DNA of 64,000 nt from NCBI GenBank assembly GCA_947652115.1, contig OX393570.1, positions 16,384,974-16,448,973 on the forward strand, read 5' to 3'. The first letter of the stretch is position 1. Each line of letters begins with the position of its first letter. This stretch comes from Blastomussa wellsi (lineage: Eukaryota; Cnidaria; Anthozoa; Scleractinia; Plerogyridae). A program made the position numbers and the translations under genes. The notes below the pieces were generated by a model, which saw only the letters and a program-made list of their open reading frames with translations, ran no database searches and was not told the origin of the DNA. Below, piece after piece: positions 1 to 12,400 of the stretch.

Positions 1-520
1 TGAATCAAGGTCAGGTCACTAAACGGTTTGACGCACGCTGGTTGTTCATAACGCCTCAAATAACGGCCCTCAAAGAAAATGTTTGGAAAGATTGGCGGCG
101 TTTAATTCACTCTCAGTGTACTGGAGGCTCGAATGAAGAAGACAAACGGGAAGCGGAGCTATCGTCCGTGGTCTGTGAGGAATATCGGGGCGATCGGAGC
201 ATTTGCAGCGAATTTACGGCCCTTTTAGCTCGGTGAATTCTTTCGTCGGCTTGGTGTTAGTGTCCAACCTTGGGAAGAATATATATAGATGGCAAAGCAG
301 AAGAACTGAGAACCCTCTAAATCGCTATAATTCGGCCCAGAAACCTCACCGGAGCATTGATTTTATTATTATTATCTTTTAATCTAACCGTTTTCGCCAT
401 ACAAACCCTTATATTTCTACTGTTACTCATTGCACTGAACAATCATATATCGAGCTTGGGCCACCAGTGGTTAGACACCTGGAGTAGCATCACCTCTACA
501 TCCATTTTAACCGGTTTTTA
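1..520. other. No gene recognised
   Basis: I see no convincing exon here. A 64-codon open frame at 42-236 (+) starts with TTG and has no splice context or family resemblance, so it was not called. The rest is AT-rich non-coding sequence. Confidence 0.5.
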
Positions 521-521
521 G

Positions 522-795
522 TAAACATCTACTAGCGTTCTATCACGAATGCTGTTCTCTGATTCAGTGGGTGAGCTACTCACTATCTATTCTGTGATAG
601 ATAGTGAGTAGCGGCTGTCAACAAAATGGCGGCCGTTTCCTCGAGTTTGTCAAGACAGTGTTTTTACTGATTGTCAGGAAGATTTGGATGATCGTGTTGT
701 TAAGATTTGAACGTGTAGTAGATTGATACTAAAACAATCTCGTACAGTTGATTCGGGTTTCGTCCTCATCAACTATCACGCGATATAAATCTATC
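522..795 (+). repeat. Degenerate non-autonomous element, Crypton-like family (copy 1)
   Basis: This stretch begins with a phrase about 'atctactag' and 'tctgattcagtgggtgagcta' and carries a perfect short hairpin at 575-612. It then has an 'aaaatggcggcc' start followed by a remnant reading GEDLDD, and ends in a 'ctatcacgcgatataaatc' terminus. The same order of elements recurs at 26575-26860 and 59247-59590. In those copies the ATG opens a short frame that resembles the first residues of cnidarian DUF3504/Crypton-type proteins. Here the frame is broken. Confidence 0.5.
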
Positions 796-1218
796 ATATT
801 CCATGATTCTATGAGGCACATATTCTAGCAGGGAATTTAGTCGAGCAGTGCATTATAACAGTTCCCCTCTACATTCCGGACTGAACAAGGAAACTTTTCC
901 GGTATATATATATATCAGCGCTCACACAGGGGCAAAATTCGTATAATTGATTATTTGAAAATTTGTTTGATCCCCAAGAGGAATATAATTCTTAGGATAT
1001 GTGCCCATAGAAGTGTGATATTTTCCCAAAATCAACAAACCATACGCGAAGCAATTGCAAAATATGTTGAAAGACCGAATGAAGAAGTCAAAATCTGTCA
1101 TCATGTAACACTTTCCAATCTTGAATTTGCTTCAACTATGTGTCTCGGTCCATCGTTTCCCAAACGTTAAAAGAAACTGTCACAAAGCTTTATTTATCAT
1201 CTAAATTAGCAATGGAGT

Positions 1219-1482
1219 GAGATTCGCGGTGGTTAGTGCAGCGGACTCCGTAGTCGTGGTCTGGTCGGTGTCATTGCGTTGTGTTCATGGGAAAGACTTT
1301 TCACTTTCACAGTGCCTTTCTCCGTCCATTAGTATAAATGGGAACCGGGTAATTGCTGGGATAGCCTGACAAAATACTGGGGGATAACCCTGCGATGGAC
1401 TAGCATCCCATCCAGGGGGGGGGGGGGGTATAGAAATACCCCTAGCCGATTCATGGTACAGAAACCGGAGCTCCTTGCCGGC
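1219..1482 (+). repeat. tRNA-derived SINE, family A (diverged copy)
   Basis: The copy contains the ordered landmarks of the family: a degenerate tRNA-like head with 'gtggttagtgcagcggactcc', then 'attgcgttgtgttc', 'cacagtgcctttctccgtcc', 'gcgatggactagcatcccat', a poly-G run and 'gtagaaatac'. Its B-box is degraded, so it is an old copy. Better copies lie at 20670, 28078, 47146 and 63783. Confidence 0.8.
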
Positions 1483-1652
1483 AGCTTTTAACCAGTTGAG
1501 CGTGAAAAGCTTAAACGTTTTACTTCCTTCTATAACAGCTGGACCACAAGCACAATGCAAGACTAAACGTTTCCAAGCCAAGGGATGACTCGATCCCGTA
1601 TCCCGACGATTTAGCGCCTTTCCACGTGCCTGGGAAGAATCCTGGTGCCCAC

Positions 1653-2000
1653 ATGTTTGATCCTGGGTCGGTGAGCACTCTAAAAAACCATTGTGTGTAC
1701 AGTCTTGCTGTTATGCTCTTGCTGCTGTTGGGGGATGAGTATTGTCGGCCACCCTATGCGCAGATAGGCAGCGTGGATGAGGTGTATGCTGCCATTGCGG
1801 AGAGGAAGGATTCTGATTACTTGGAATCAGTGTCGCAGAATCTGACAGGTTGGCATATGGACGCAAAGATGGCGGCGCTCAAAAGTGTCCGGTCCGTTTT
1901 TAACGCTCAGCAGGAGGAAGGAGGTCTGTTGTTATGGATGGATGTCTTCAAAATGAAGGTCACTGAAGTTCTGTCTTCTTACGAGACAACACCCCTTTGA
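1653..2000 (+). CDS. Unrecognised open frame, possible exon or transposon remnant
   Basis: An ATG-initiated frame of about 115 codons ends in TGA just before a short 'aaaggggtc' repeat. It starts with a hydrophobic stretch (YSLAVMLLLLLG), which could be a signal anchor. A charged, helix-prone region follows (DEVYAAIAERKDSDYLESVS, then MDAKMAALKSVRSVF). I recognise no family. The frame begins just downstream of a SINE and has no clear upstream exon, so it could be a terminal exon, a decayed gene or chance. Its codon use is not obviously biased against coding. Confidence 0.3.
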   Translation: MFDPGSVSTLKNHCVYSLAVMLLLLLGDEYCRPPYAQIGSVDEVYAAIAERKDSDYLESVSQNLTGWHMDAKMAALKSVRSVFNAQQEEGGLLLWMDVFKMKVTEVLSSYETTPL

Positions 2001-4174
2001 AAGGGGTCGGTTCTTGTAGGCAGATGTTTGTATCTATTTGCATGACAAAGCAAGGATACTGCATGCAATCAAAATTTACATTGCTAGATTATTTTTTTTC
2101 TAACAGAAATCACCAGGACGCAGGGTAAAGGCTCGCAACTTTGAACTCTCGCAGGCTTCTTTACCGTACGTTTTCTGATTGGGCCTGGAGACAATACTTG
2201 GTATCCGTGCATGTATGGAGAACGTCATTGCCCTGTTGGCGTATTCAAGTTTAATTTCAATTGAAAGGGATAAATATATACAAACGTAGGCGTTATACTA
2301 CAAGGAATTTTAGGAGTAATATCAAGGTGTTGTTTTGAAAATGTCCAAGTAGATTTGAGGCGCTTTTTCTATATTTGTGTGGCTTAGCCTCGGGGCAGGT
2401 CATATTGTTTTTTTTGTTATTTTTTTCTCTCCTTTTTTGTTTAACATACGTGGAAATGGCCTTCGCAAAGGTAGACGAGCTGGTCGGGCAAAGCCTGAAC
2501 GCTAACTTCACCCATCTATTAATTGTATAGATCGACCCTAAATCGATGATCTAGCGTTTGGTAGAAGTCAGTGAACAAGTTTTCTGGAGAGTGCCACTTC
2601 GGCAAATCGTTGCATGTTGAAAAAGTGCTTTGTAGTGTAGTTTTAACGGCCATAATTCTACAGTTGGGGAAACGATGACTGTTTTGGCGTTCATTGAAAC
2701 AGTCGTTTAGGTTTCATTTTTATTATCTGATCAAAGAATTGCACTAGCACTCGAGAGAACTCCCAAAGTTTTAATGCCCTCATGACGGGCACAACTGTTT
2801 CCGATTAATCTCGGATCCAAGAGAAAGTAATTTTTCGTGGTCCGAGTACAAGGAGTACATTTTGGGCCCTGATGCAAGGCCCATTCGTTAATATTTTGGC
2901 CGTATAAATTGCTTGCGAGACATTACTATTGAAAATAAATGCTCTAAATTTAATAGCAAAATGACCGAAACGAGTTTAATTATTTTTTAGATGTCCCCAA
3001 AATACATGCAGAATTAGCACAGAGTTAACGAACCAAAGGGGGCCGGGAATTCGGGACTTATTTGTAGCAGAAAGTCCAGGATACCTTATTGTACGCAAAT
3101 AAAAGTCCGGATCATTATTGCTCAAAACTAATCATGCGGAATAATAAATAATTTGGGGGTTTATAGTTTACGAACGATGGCACTCATGATCAGAAAAGAA
3201 GGTAGCTAATTAGTGTTTAACAGTGCCGGGTTTTCTTTTGGGAATAAGCTTCTGGCAAGTCTTATCTAGCGGTCGGGAAGTAAGTGTTCAAAAATGTTCT
3301 CATTGGTAGTCCGAAAATACCCGACTTTGACGACTTTCAGTTGAATTTCGCATGCCTAGATTCCGGATTCATGGTTTAGTCGAATTCTTTGGTGTTTTTC
3401 TTGGTCGTTTGAATGCAAATCTATCCTGTAACGGATCTTTCAAGAGTTGCTCTGTCCTATTTTCGTGAAGCTTGCACAATATTTAAGGAGCGATGGCTTA
3501 GATGCAAGATTACGGTCGGGAATAAGGTTCATTCGGTCTTGGCTCAGGAGGTAGAGTAGCTTATGTCCTAGTTAATTATTTTTGTCAATTAGCCTTCCTT
3601 TCATGGCGTTTTATAGCATGCGGCATTTGTAATCTAACGTTTTATGAGCTGTTTCTTGACACGGCCATCACCACAAAATGTTCTTCATTCTTCGTTCTGT
3701 CCAATCTGTTTCCATGGAAAAAATTCGATCGCGCGTTAAAATAGTACTTTTAGACAACATTGTCAGACTTACGATTAACAGTCCTGTTACTCTTTTGAAA
3801 TTCCGTGGCTAACAGCTTGCTCGCCGTAACAGTTATTGACTTAATGGTGCCAATATCCAACATCGATTATCTTTCCGATCATGCCTCTACGTGGGGAAGA
3901 AGTAATTGCGGAGGGAAAAGGAGTCGCTGGAGTGGTCGGAGGGGGTGGGAAGGGGGTGGGGTGTTTGGCAGAAGAAAAACGGGCGGGATGACAAGAACTC
4001 GACTTCAGTATTGGATACTTTGTATCCTTTGCTTTACCAAATTAAACCCAGAAAAGCACAAGCCAATAAAACGATTGTAGGCTCTTTACTCATGAAATCT
4101 ACCCAGTTGTTTAAAGTAAATTTATTTCTCTTGGTGTCTTTTGTGAGAAGATGTGTAAAAATTTAAAGTTAAAA
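2001..4174. other. Intergenic, no gene recognised
   Basis: Sequence is AT-rich with only short open frames. A G-rich purine patch at 3905-3965 creates Gly/Arg-rich frames that look non-coding. I found no clear terminal inverted repeats. Confidence 0.5.
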
Positions 4175-4455
4175 AAAAATGACGGGGGTGCTCGTCGGAA
4201 ATTTGGAAATGAACCCCTAAAAGATACCAGAATCTCGATTAGTGGGCGTGGCTCCCCAAAATTTTCAACCCTTTAAGATACCACCTGCATAAATGAAAAC
4301 TTCAAATAAAAATCAGCGGAGTTACCACAGTTCTAGTCATTTCTTGGTTGAATACCCTAAAAGGTACCGCGACAACTCTAGCGGTGGTAATTTTAGGTTA
4401 ACTTACCCTGAGCGGTGCCAATCCATCAATTTCCCCCCGTCATTTTTATAGGGGA
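4175..4455. repeat. MITE with GACGGGGG terminal inverted repeats
   Basis: The ends form inverted repeats: 'aaaaatgacgggggtg' on the left and 'ccccccgtcattttta' on the right. Four internal motifs of the type 'accctaaaaggtacc' are spaced along the element ('acccctaaaagatacc', 'accctttaagatacc', 'accctaaaaggtacc', 'accctgagcggtgcc'). At about 280 bp without coding capacity, it fits a non-autonomous DNA transposon. I could not define a target-site duplication with certainty. Confidence 0.65.
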
Positions 4456-5567
4456 GTCCCTATCGGGCCATAATCCACAATTCCAATTTTTGGTAATACG
4501 TCAATCAGTAGTTTGTTTTATTTGTTTTTAGAATTCCACAGTCAATCATTGGTGTTATATTCACCTTTTTTATGTGCAACACTTTACAATCATAAAATAC
4601 ATCTAATTTTTGTTAGTAGAAACTCAGCTGTGTTCTATTGGAAATCCTTGAATCTGATTGGTTCTCCAACTGTTTTTTTACGCCGATATAAACCGATCGC
4701 GTGCGCGTTGCTCTTTGAAGTCAAGATTTTTCTTGATCTTTGGCTTAAGAAATACATAAACTGTTAGCCTTTGGGATGCAATCCTTTAGAGTTTCATTGG
4801 GCATCTGTCATAACGTAATATAAATTATGAGTATCCATTCCAGTCATAGCCTAGAAATTATTCACCCGCGTGTAACGTGTCTGCGCCAGGTTTATACTTT
4901 GGAACGTTTCTAAACTTGAGATCGGAAAGTCGAAGGTTCGGTGTTCGGTGATGCTGATATGGTGTCTTTTTCTTTTTTTCTCTTTTCTTTTCTTTTCTCT
5001 TGTTTCCTGGCAATACGTTTTTTTTCACTCCCGGTTCACTATAATAAGATCGATCGATTGTCCACGCACCAATAGCTTTGTGTGTCAAAACGGATTTAAT
5101 TGTGGAGAGTTTGTAAGACACTTACGCTAAAACGGAAGACAAACATAACTTCGTCCCTTTTGAAATTCTCGACGCCCTATCGAGTACAACTCGAGTACAG
5201 TATTGTCAGTCCTACTTGTCAGCCGTACACAGACGCCCAACGGGATTCAAATGTTTACTACTGATCAACCGATCGACCGACCGAGCGAGTGATCTGGGGC
5301 TATCTACAATACTCCTGAATTTTATCAAATTCAGTCGCAAAAATTGATGAATGACGGAAATATTGACCATCAGCTGCTGACGGGCCAAAATACAATAACA
5401 CCTCAAAATGTTAACTGATAAACAGGAAAGTAGCTTTAAATTTATATTTTATTTCAGTATTCTACTATTCAAGTATATGCATAATCAATTATGGTTGTTT
5501 CATTTACTTATGTGAAACTCTTTACAATCATTTTGGTTAGTGATAAACAAATGTAAACAGTGATGTA
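4456..5567. other. Intergenic, no gene recognised
   Basis: No supported exon. There is a CT-rich stretch near 4965-5010 and a 'gatcgaccgaccgagcgag' microsatellite-like patch at about 5268-5290. Confidence 0.45.
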
Positions 5568-5735
5568 CAGCCTCCGTAGCTGGCGGGATTCGCGGCGAAG
5601 TGCTTTTGTTTTTGGGGAGGCCGTTGTTGGAGCGACGAAGCCGTAGGGGGATTGGTGAGGAGTCCATTCGCCGCTCGACCGTCAGGACCTTTGCGGGCTT
5701 CGTCCGCGAATGTTCACTAGCTCGCTCCCTACATT
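5568..5735 (+). repeat. Truncated hAT-like MITE (AGCCTGCGTAGC family)
   Basis: It shares its left terminus and body ('gtagctggcgggattcgcgg', 'tgcttttgtttttgg', 'gaggccg', 'gctcgaccg', 'cgcgaatg') with the complete copy at 12865-13035. It lacks the right terminal inverted repeat, so it is 3'-truncated. Confidence 0.65.
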
Positions 5736-6458
5736 GAGTTCCAGCAAGACTAGCCTTGCTGCACATATGGAAATGAGTTTTACTCGCACGCATATGAAAG
5801 GTTTTGCACCAAGACTCTTGAAACAGAGGTAGAAGGCAACTCGGAAATGGCTTATTGGACTGAGAAATCGTTCGGCCTTGGCATAATTAAAACTGACAAA
5901 TGAGGAATATATTACTGAAGAAAGATGCATACCCCGGATTTTTCTGTTTTCCCTTTTTCTATTGTTATACCACCCCTTTTGTACATTATAAAATAAGAAA
6001 CCCAGTGATTACAAGCTACAAAACCCGACAAGCTATCCTGAAACGACAGTTATTATATTACTGTCACAAGGCTTTAAAATGCTTTCCTTCTAGTGAAAAG
6101 TTCTTAATTTTTCAGCTAATTACATTTGTGATTTATTTTGCGTCAAGGTATCCAAGAATACAAGCTACTACAACGGCAGTTTTTATTGTGACAACACCTT
6201 TTGGCCAATTTTTAGTTTCTTAAATTTCTTAGCCAATCCCACCTGTGTTCTATTTTGACTTCACTGCGTCCTAAACCAGCTTGGTTTTCCACTAAACATT
6301 GCGAAGCTAACATAGCTAACTACATCGACACGTCCATGGGCTAGAGTTTGCTTTCATCTGGGCATCATGTAGTATTCTTTGTAGCCGTTATTTGGGTCGA
6401 TGTTATTTGGCGTTTATGTGACAGGCGCAAAGGAGACTAGATTTCTGAGTGTGAAACC

Positions 6459-9400
6459 CTACATTGAGTTCCAGCTTGACTTCCTTATCACTTTCAATCT
6501 TGCGACAACATTTTCCATTTTCAAGGCTTCTCTGTCATCCCAGCATGTCGTCATCAATTCCCAGCAGGCATCGCTCACCACAGGAAGCCTTCTTGGAGTG
6601 ACGCCTTCCTCTACCACTTTCTGCATATCGTCGTTTGTCTCCAGGCCCTCGTACACTCCTGGACGTGCTGTTCCAGTTCCGTCACAGAGCACCCACAAGA
6701 GCATTCCAAACGCATAGATGTCGTAGGAAAGGTAACTCAGGTGGCCTTTACCATGAAACTGGTACATTTCCGGTGAGATGTGGAATGGTGCTCCAAGAGG
6801 CGTCATGTCATAAGGACTCTCTGGTTTGGAAAGGTTGATCTTAGCTCTTCCATCAGACATTAACTGCGAAAACAAAAACGAGTCAGTAGTATGAGGATAG
6901 TATGCATGGTGTATTTAACTCTTTCATGTAAGGATTCATTTCTTGCTTTCTTAAACTACTGTGAATGACTGGAAGCATCGATGTCCTACATCAATACAAT
7001 GTAGTTTGAGTAGAAATAAAAAGCAAACTTCGGTCACAAACATGACAAAACAACGCATGTTGTAAAACTCTGATTTAAGGACTTAACGTTTCGTATGCTT
7101 CTACATACATCATCAGAAGTATAAAACGGTCAGCTACATTACAATAAATTTAAACGAGAAAACTAGTACCTAATAAGGAAACCGGTACCAAATAAGGAAA
7201 GGAAGAAATGAAAATAAACAGACTAAAAATCTGCTGGAGAGAAGATAACATATAAATGTAGTTTTCTCGTTAAAATCTATTGCAATGTAGGTGACCGTTT
7301 TATACTTCTGATGATGTATGTAGAAGCATACGAAACGTTAAGTCCATCAAATCAAAGTTTTACAACATGCGTTGTTTTGTCATGTTTGTGACCGTAGTTT
7401 GCTTTTTATTTCTACTCAAGCTGAAATGGCCGAAGAATAAGAGTTTCTACAATGTAGTTTAGTTGGCAATGTTGTGCGGAAATTATCAAAGGCCTTTTCT
7501 CAGCCAAACAAACCAGAATGTTTCCAGGCTTGAGATCCTCATGAATGTAACTAATATCATGCATGGCCTTCAGTCCTTCGGCCACATCAAGCGCTATGTT
7601 AATTCTCATGATCAGAGGTAATCCATCCTGCAGAGCGTGCAGCAGACCCCTCTCTGCCTTCTCCATAACCACGTGCAAGACGTCGCGCTCAGCGAAAACC
7701 CAGCCATACAGACGCAACAGGTTCGGGTGGGAGCCACGGAGTTTCTGAATCATGTCCCTAAAGAATCAACAGAGTACATGTTAGAGTTGCCAATAGCATA
7801 GTCCCTGAAAGCTTCTTATCCTTAAATATGATAGATGGCAATCTTTTTCAGCTCGGTGAATAAAGAAATAGATGAAATGAACAGTTATGACGATTTTTAA
7901 AATTTCTGTGATTTTCATCTCAGCTTCTTCCATATAGGAGGTCGATAACAGGATTTTACAGTTGCCACAAAACTGGTAAAAAATTTAAAAGTTTATATGT
8001 TTTTGCAGCAACGGCAATTAAATCGTAATCAAAACAATAATATAAAATCGGGCCTAAAGGTAATGAGAAAATAAGACCCGCTCATGAGTGAAACAGGCCA
8101 ATCGGTAACAGACAATTAAGAGCAGTTCACCTTTGGCAAACACTTTTAAACAAACAGGGATGATATCCGGGTCTGATGACATTTTGAAATAAGCTTTTAT
8201 CCATCCATGCTACCTACACTTTTCTCTGCTTCCTTCGAGTTCCCCTAATACATGCTATTTTGGCGTACTTTGAAGGGCCACTGTAACGAACGACACTTCA
8301 AAAATTCAAGCTTAAGATAGAGCCCAAAGACGTGTTTACACCTACAGAAGCTACAAAAGGACTCCATGTATCATACCATCGGGAGCTTTAGATCTTTAAA
8401 ACTTGAAAACGTTAGGCTGTCCTTGTGGCTTCAAAAAACAGTTAAAACTAATCCCAGTTCCTTCTTTCCTTTTACAATTTCATTACTTGGTGTCTTCCTT
8501 TTGATTTTATAGGCGCATTTTGTGAGAAAGTGAAAGAAAATCGTCATGATTTTAGTTCCGTCTTACTAAAAAGCAAGAAAAATCCGGCCTTTTATTTCCA
8601 ACAAAGTTCGATCACGCGCGCGGCACGGTCGAATGGTCAAAATATCCAAAACCATCCAGCAGTGTTAGGTCAAACTATTGAAACCGATGTTAGACGAACG
8701 TTTCCATAAAGCCAAACTTTGGTTCAACGTATTCGAGCATTTGAAAAGCCATGTGGAACCGTCCAACACGTTGCAACAATAACCGGAAAAACATTAGGGC
8801 AGTTTGATCATGTGTTACCATTTTTTTGTTCTCTTTTTGATGAAAGCAATGTTTCTCTGCTCCGTGGCATTGGGCCGGCTGAAGTCCATTTAATTTGATG
8901 ATTACAAGGTTTACAGGGCTCATTGAAGTCAAATTCGGAAGCCTTGTTCATCGTCCTGATTTCTTGGCGAAATTAAGGTATGCTCAGTGCATATCTAATC
9001 GATGCTTCTGTGGCGTACGAGATGAGCCCGGTTTGGTCACGCCAGTCTCTTTACTCATGGGTGTAATTATGGGTGTAAAGTTGGCTTAAAGTGCCTATGA
9101 AATGAGAAAACGAGCTATTGAAAAATAAAATGAGGGAGAATGGCATTTTCCTTTTTGTGATATGTCCTCCCGTTCCAGAGATATTCAAGATTTTCGAATT
9201 ATGCAAATTAGGTACTGATGATGTCATAAGGTGTGATAACATGGGTGTAGAAACCCAAAATATAGCATATCTCTGCAAGTAATGATGCAATGAAATTGAA
9301 ACTTGGCGAGCATGTTAAAGCCTAAGAAATACATCAGATGGTGTATATTTTGGTGTTGCTATGGCAACACATCCGGTTCCAGATCTCTAATATACAGGAA

Positions 9401-12400
9401 TAATCATTCCTGTATTTGATGTTGAGCAAACATCGTCCACTTCCTAAAGGATAATTAGGAGAGCTAGTGCAATACAGGCATTGCGCACGCTTTAAATGGG
9501 ATCAATCATTTGCCCTATACAGTCACAAACGAGTAATATTTGATTTAAAGAGGAAAGGGACTGGAACCAAAATTGTTGCCATAGCAACATCAACATATAC
9601 ATCAAGAGGTGTATTTCTTAGAGTGCAATGTGCTTGCAAAGTTCCAATTGCATTGCATCATTAGTTGCAGAGATATGCCATATTTTATGTTTTTGCACCC
9701 ATACTATCACACCTTATGACGTCATCAGTACCTAATTTGCATAATTCGAAAATCTTGAATATTTCTGGAACTGGGGGAGATATCACAAAAAGGAAAATGC
9801 CATTTTTCTTCAATTTTAAAGGCCTTTCAAATAAGCTTATTTTTCAATAGCTCGTTTTTTCATTTCAAGGGCACTTTTAAGGTCAGCTTCAAAAACGTAA
9901 AGATACCTTAAGGCTACTTAAAACAGACGTAAGTTGGCTTTACACTGCAGTAAAGTTATCTTTTCGTGCTGTGATACGCTCCACGACTTAATCAAACTCG
10001 CTTTATGTGCTACCGAAGCGTACCAGAAAGGTTAGACTAGGTCCGACATAAACATTTCTGTTGTATAACTTACATCATGCTGACTAAATCCACAGCATTC
10101 TGGTTCCAGGCAAGCTCAACCACATCTCTCTTATCAATGACTTTCACCACACACTGACCAGTGGGCGATAGTCTGCACCACTGCTCGCTTGTGCATTCAT
10201 AGATGACGCCATGCCGTGTCTTGGCAATACGAGAACCGAGCTGCACAGGTCCAAAATTCTGCAGATATTTTAAGGCCATTCCCTCGACAGCTAACGTGCG
10301 TATTTGTGGAGTGAAATGCATACGAAACACTTCAAGCTGCGAGGCCATTTGGGAGTTTGCAAAGGCCGTTTGCAAGGAAGCGAGGAAGGCCATGGTTGCC
10401 CGGAACGTTTCAAGCATTCTTTGGAAACGGTCATGACAGGCCTCGAGAACTGCCTCCGCAATTTTCTTCTCGTTAATTGCCTCAAGAAGAGACTCTACAA
10501 TGGCTCTTCGACTCCCTTTTTTAAGAACATCTGTCTTGTCGTAGCTTGTCATCTGTTTGGAACTAAGGGGTACCGAGATTTCTCTTCGTAAAGCGATACT
10601 GGCAGCTTCTTTCACGGAGTCAAGAAGTTCGTTCAATATAACTTTGAGTAACTCTCCGGTTTCAGCCTTAGCTTCCAGAAACTGTATGCCGTAACTTTCT
10701 TCTAAAATTTGTGAAACAAACGGATGCGTAAGGTATTCATTGAAGTCAATGATTGCCCTGGTGAGATCACCCACCAAGTCATTCATCATCGTTTGAACAA
10801 AAATGTCAAGGGCATTGCAGGTCTTCTCCAGAATGCTACTTTTCATATCACTGAGAAATAACTGCAAGACAATGTCCTCGCTAATCATTGCTAGTAACCG
10901 TGGGGCATCGGAAAGTGAAGAAACGTCCGTCTTTACCATCGTTCGAGCTTCGCGTTGAAGATTTCGCTGGTTTGCAGCTTTGTACACTTCAGCTTCATGG
11001 ATAAGTTCGGTCTTCATGTCCTTTATGTGCTCTTTAATTTTCTGTTTCGAGTCTTCTGACTTCAGCGTAATAGTTTTTAATGACTCAAACATTTTTGTCT
11101 CTATTTCGTTGGCCTTTCTTAGAATGTCTGGTACAACAGATGCTTGTTCTGTAATAAGCGTTCGCTGTACCTGGACAACATTGACAAAGCTTTCTTGGAG
11201 GAGCAGAAGAGTTTGCACGACCCTTTTGGTTTGCGTTTTCATAACCTTTTGAAGAAGACTTTGTAGATTGGTTTGAAACCGTTGAAAACTCATTGTGGCC
11301 TTTCCCTCCTTCTTTTCCACACGCTCTTCACGAACATCCTTTGCTGAAATGGCGTGGAATAAATCATCTCCGGAAATAAGTTTTCCTCTTTTTAGCTGGT
11401 TGAAAACAGTCTTTCCTTTGTCTGCCGAATTATGGGTTTGGCCATGGTCATTGTTATCTTCGTGATCATCTTCGTCGTTGCCATCTTCGTCGTCATCATC
11501 TTCATCATCATCGTCGTCATCATCGTCATCATCATCTTCGTCGTCATCGTCTCGGTTGTCAAATTGTTGCGCTTCTTTCGGAGTGTCAATCTTGTTGCAG
11601 ACAAACATAATGGACGACTGTGGAAATTTGCCTTTTAAAAAGCTCAACGTTTCTTCATCCTTAAATTCAAACGGAAAATAACGGTTACCATACATAGTAC
11701 GTGGTTTGCCGTAACATAGAAATAAAGACGTATGGTGTGCATGGTGCTATCGTCCGGGGGGGGGGGGGTACTTCTGATTAATAGACCAATTCCGATATAT
11801 TAAAATTCTAACATGGCGCCGAGGCTTGGGGGAATAAAACAAAAGAAATTATTTATTCATCCCTAAGCCTCGATACAAAATCTTTTGTTTTATTCCCCCA
11901 AGCCTCGGTGACATGTTAGAATATTAATATATCGGAATTGGTCTATACCATTTCGACAATCTGAGCCGAATCCACCGTTCATCTTCAGAGACAAGTAACT
12001 TTTGTCATGACGTAACAGTGTCTGGTAATTTAGTTTGTCACGTTGCTCGGTTGTGATGTGTTGCTGTAAAACGTTATTCAGGCTAACCGGAGTGAAAACA
12101 GCCTACCGAACTATATACTTGCACTCCGGTTAGCATGTTTACGGTTAGCTATCAATATTTCTAATGGAAGAGGGTTTAGTCTGCGTCGGTGATTTTGTTT
12201 CGTTTCGCCATTGCGGGTTTTAGTTCAAGGGCGCATCCAGGGGAGCGGTGCAGGGGGTGCGCATCCCCACACTCTGAGATGACTCAAGGTTATCTAATAT
12301 AACTAGTATTCTGTCAGTAACTACGTCATTCCTTGGTGGTGCACCCCCTCCTAAGAAAAATCCTGGATCCGTAGCTGTCGTTGTTGATGTCAACCTCTAG

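Larger units (their letters stand above)
7008..7447. repeat. Foldback Penelope-type element with two hammerhead-like cores
   Basis: It lies in the last intron of the DSTYK-like gene. About 100-bp arms face each other: 'gtagaaataaaaagcaaac' near the left end and its complement near 7395-7420. Each arm contains a hammerhead-like motif (7120-7081 minus, 7304-7343 plus). A 13-bp direct repeat, 'tacaatgtagttt', flanks the insertion at 6995-7007 and 7448-7460 and is a plausible target-site duplication. Two terminal repeats in inverted orientation, each with a ribozyme core, match what is known of Penelope-like element termini. The Penelope assignment itself is inferred, because no reverse-transcriptase frame is present. 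Confidence 0.6.

Noticed and set aside
11392..11681. Ser-rich, Ile/Val-rich and Met/Thr-rich frames over the ATC repeat
   Set aside because: They are shadows of the Asp-rich tract in the true minus-strand exon.
11660..11746. Upstream start of DSTYK-like exon 2 after the poly-C run
   Set aside because: In phase, but the internal acceptor ending 'gaatttaag' gives a length and junction that fit a G domain better.
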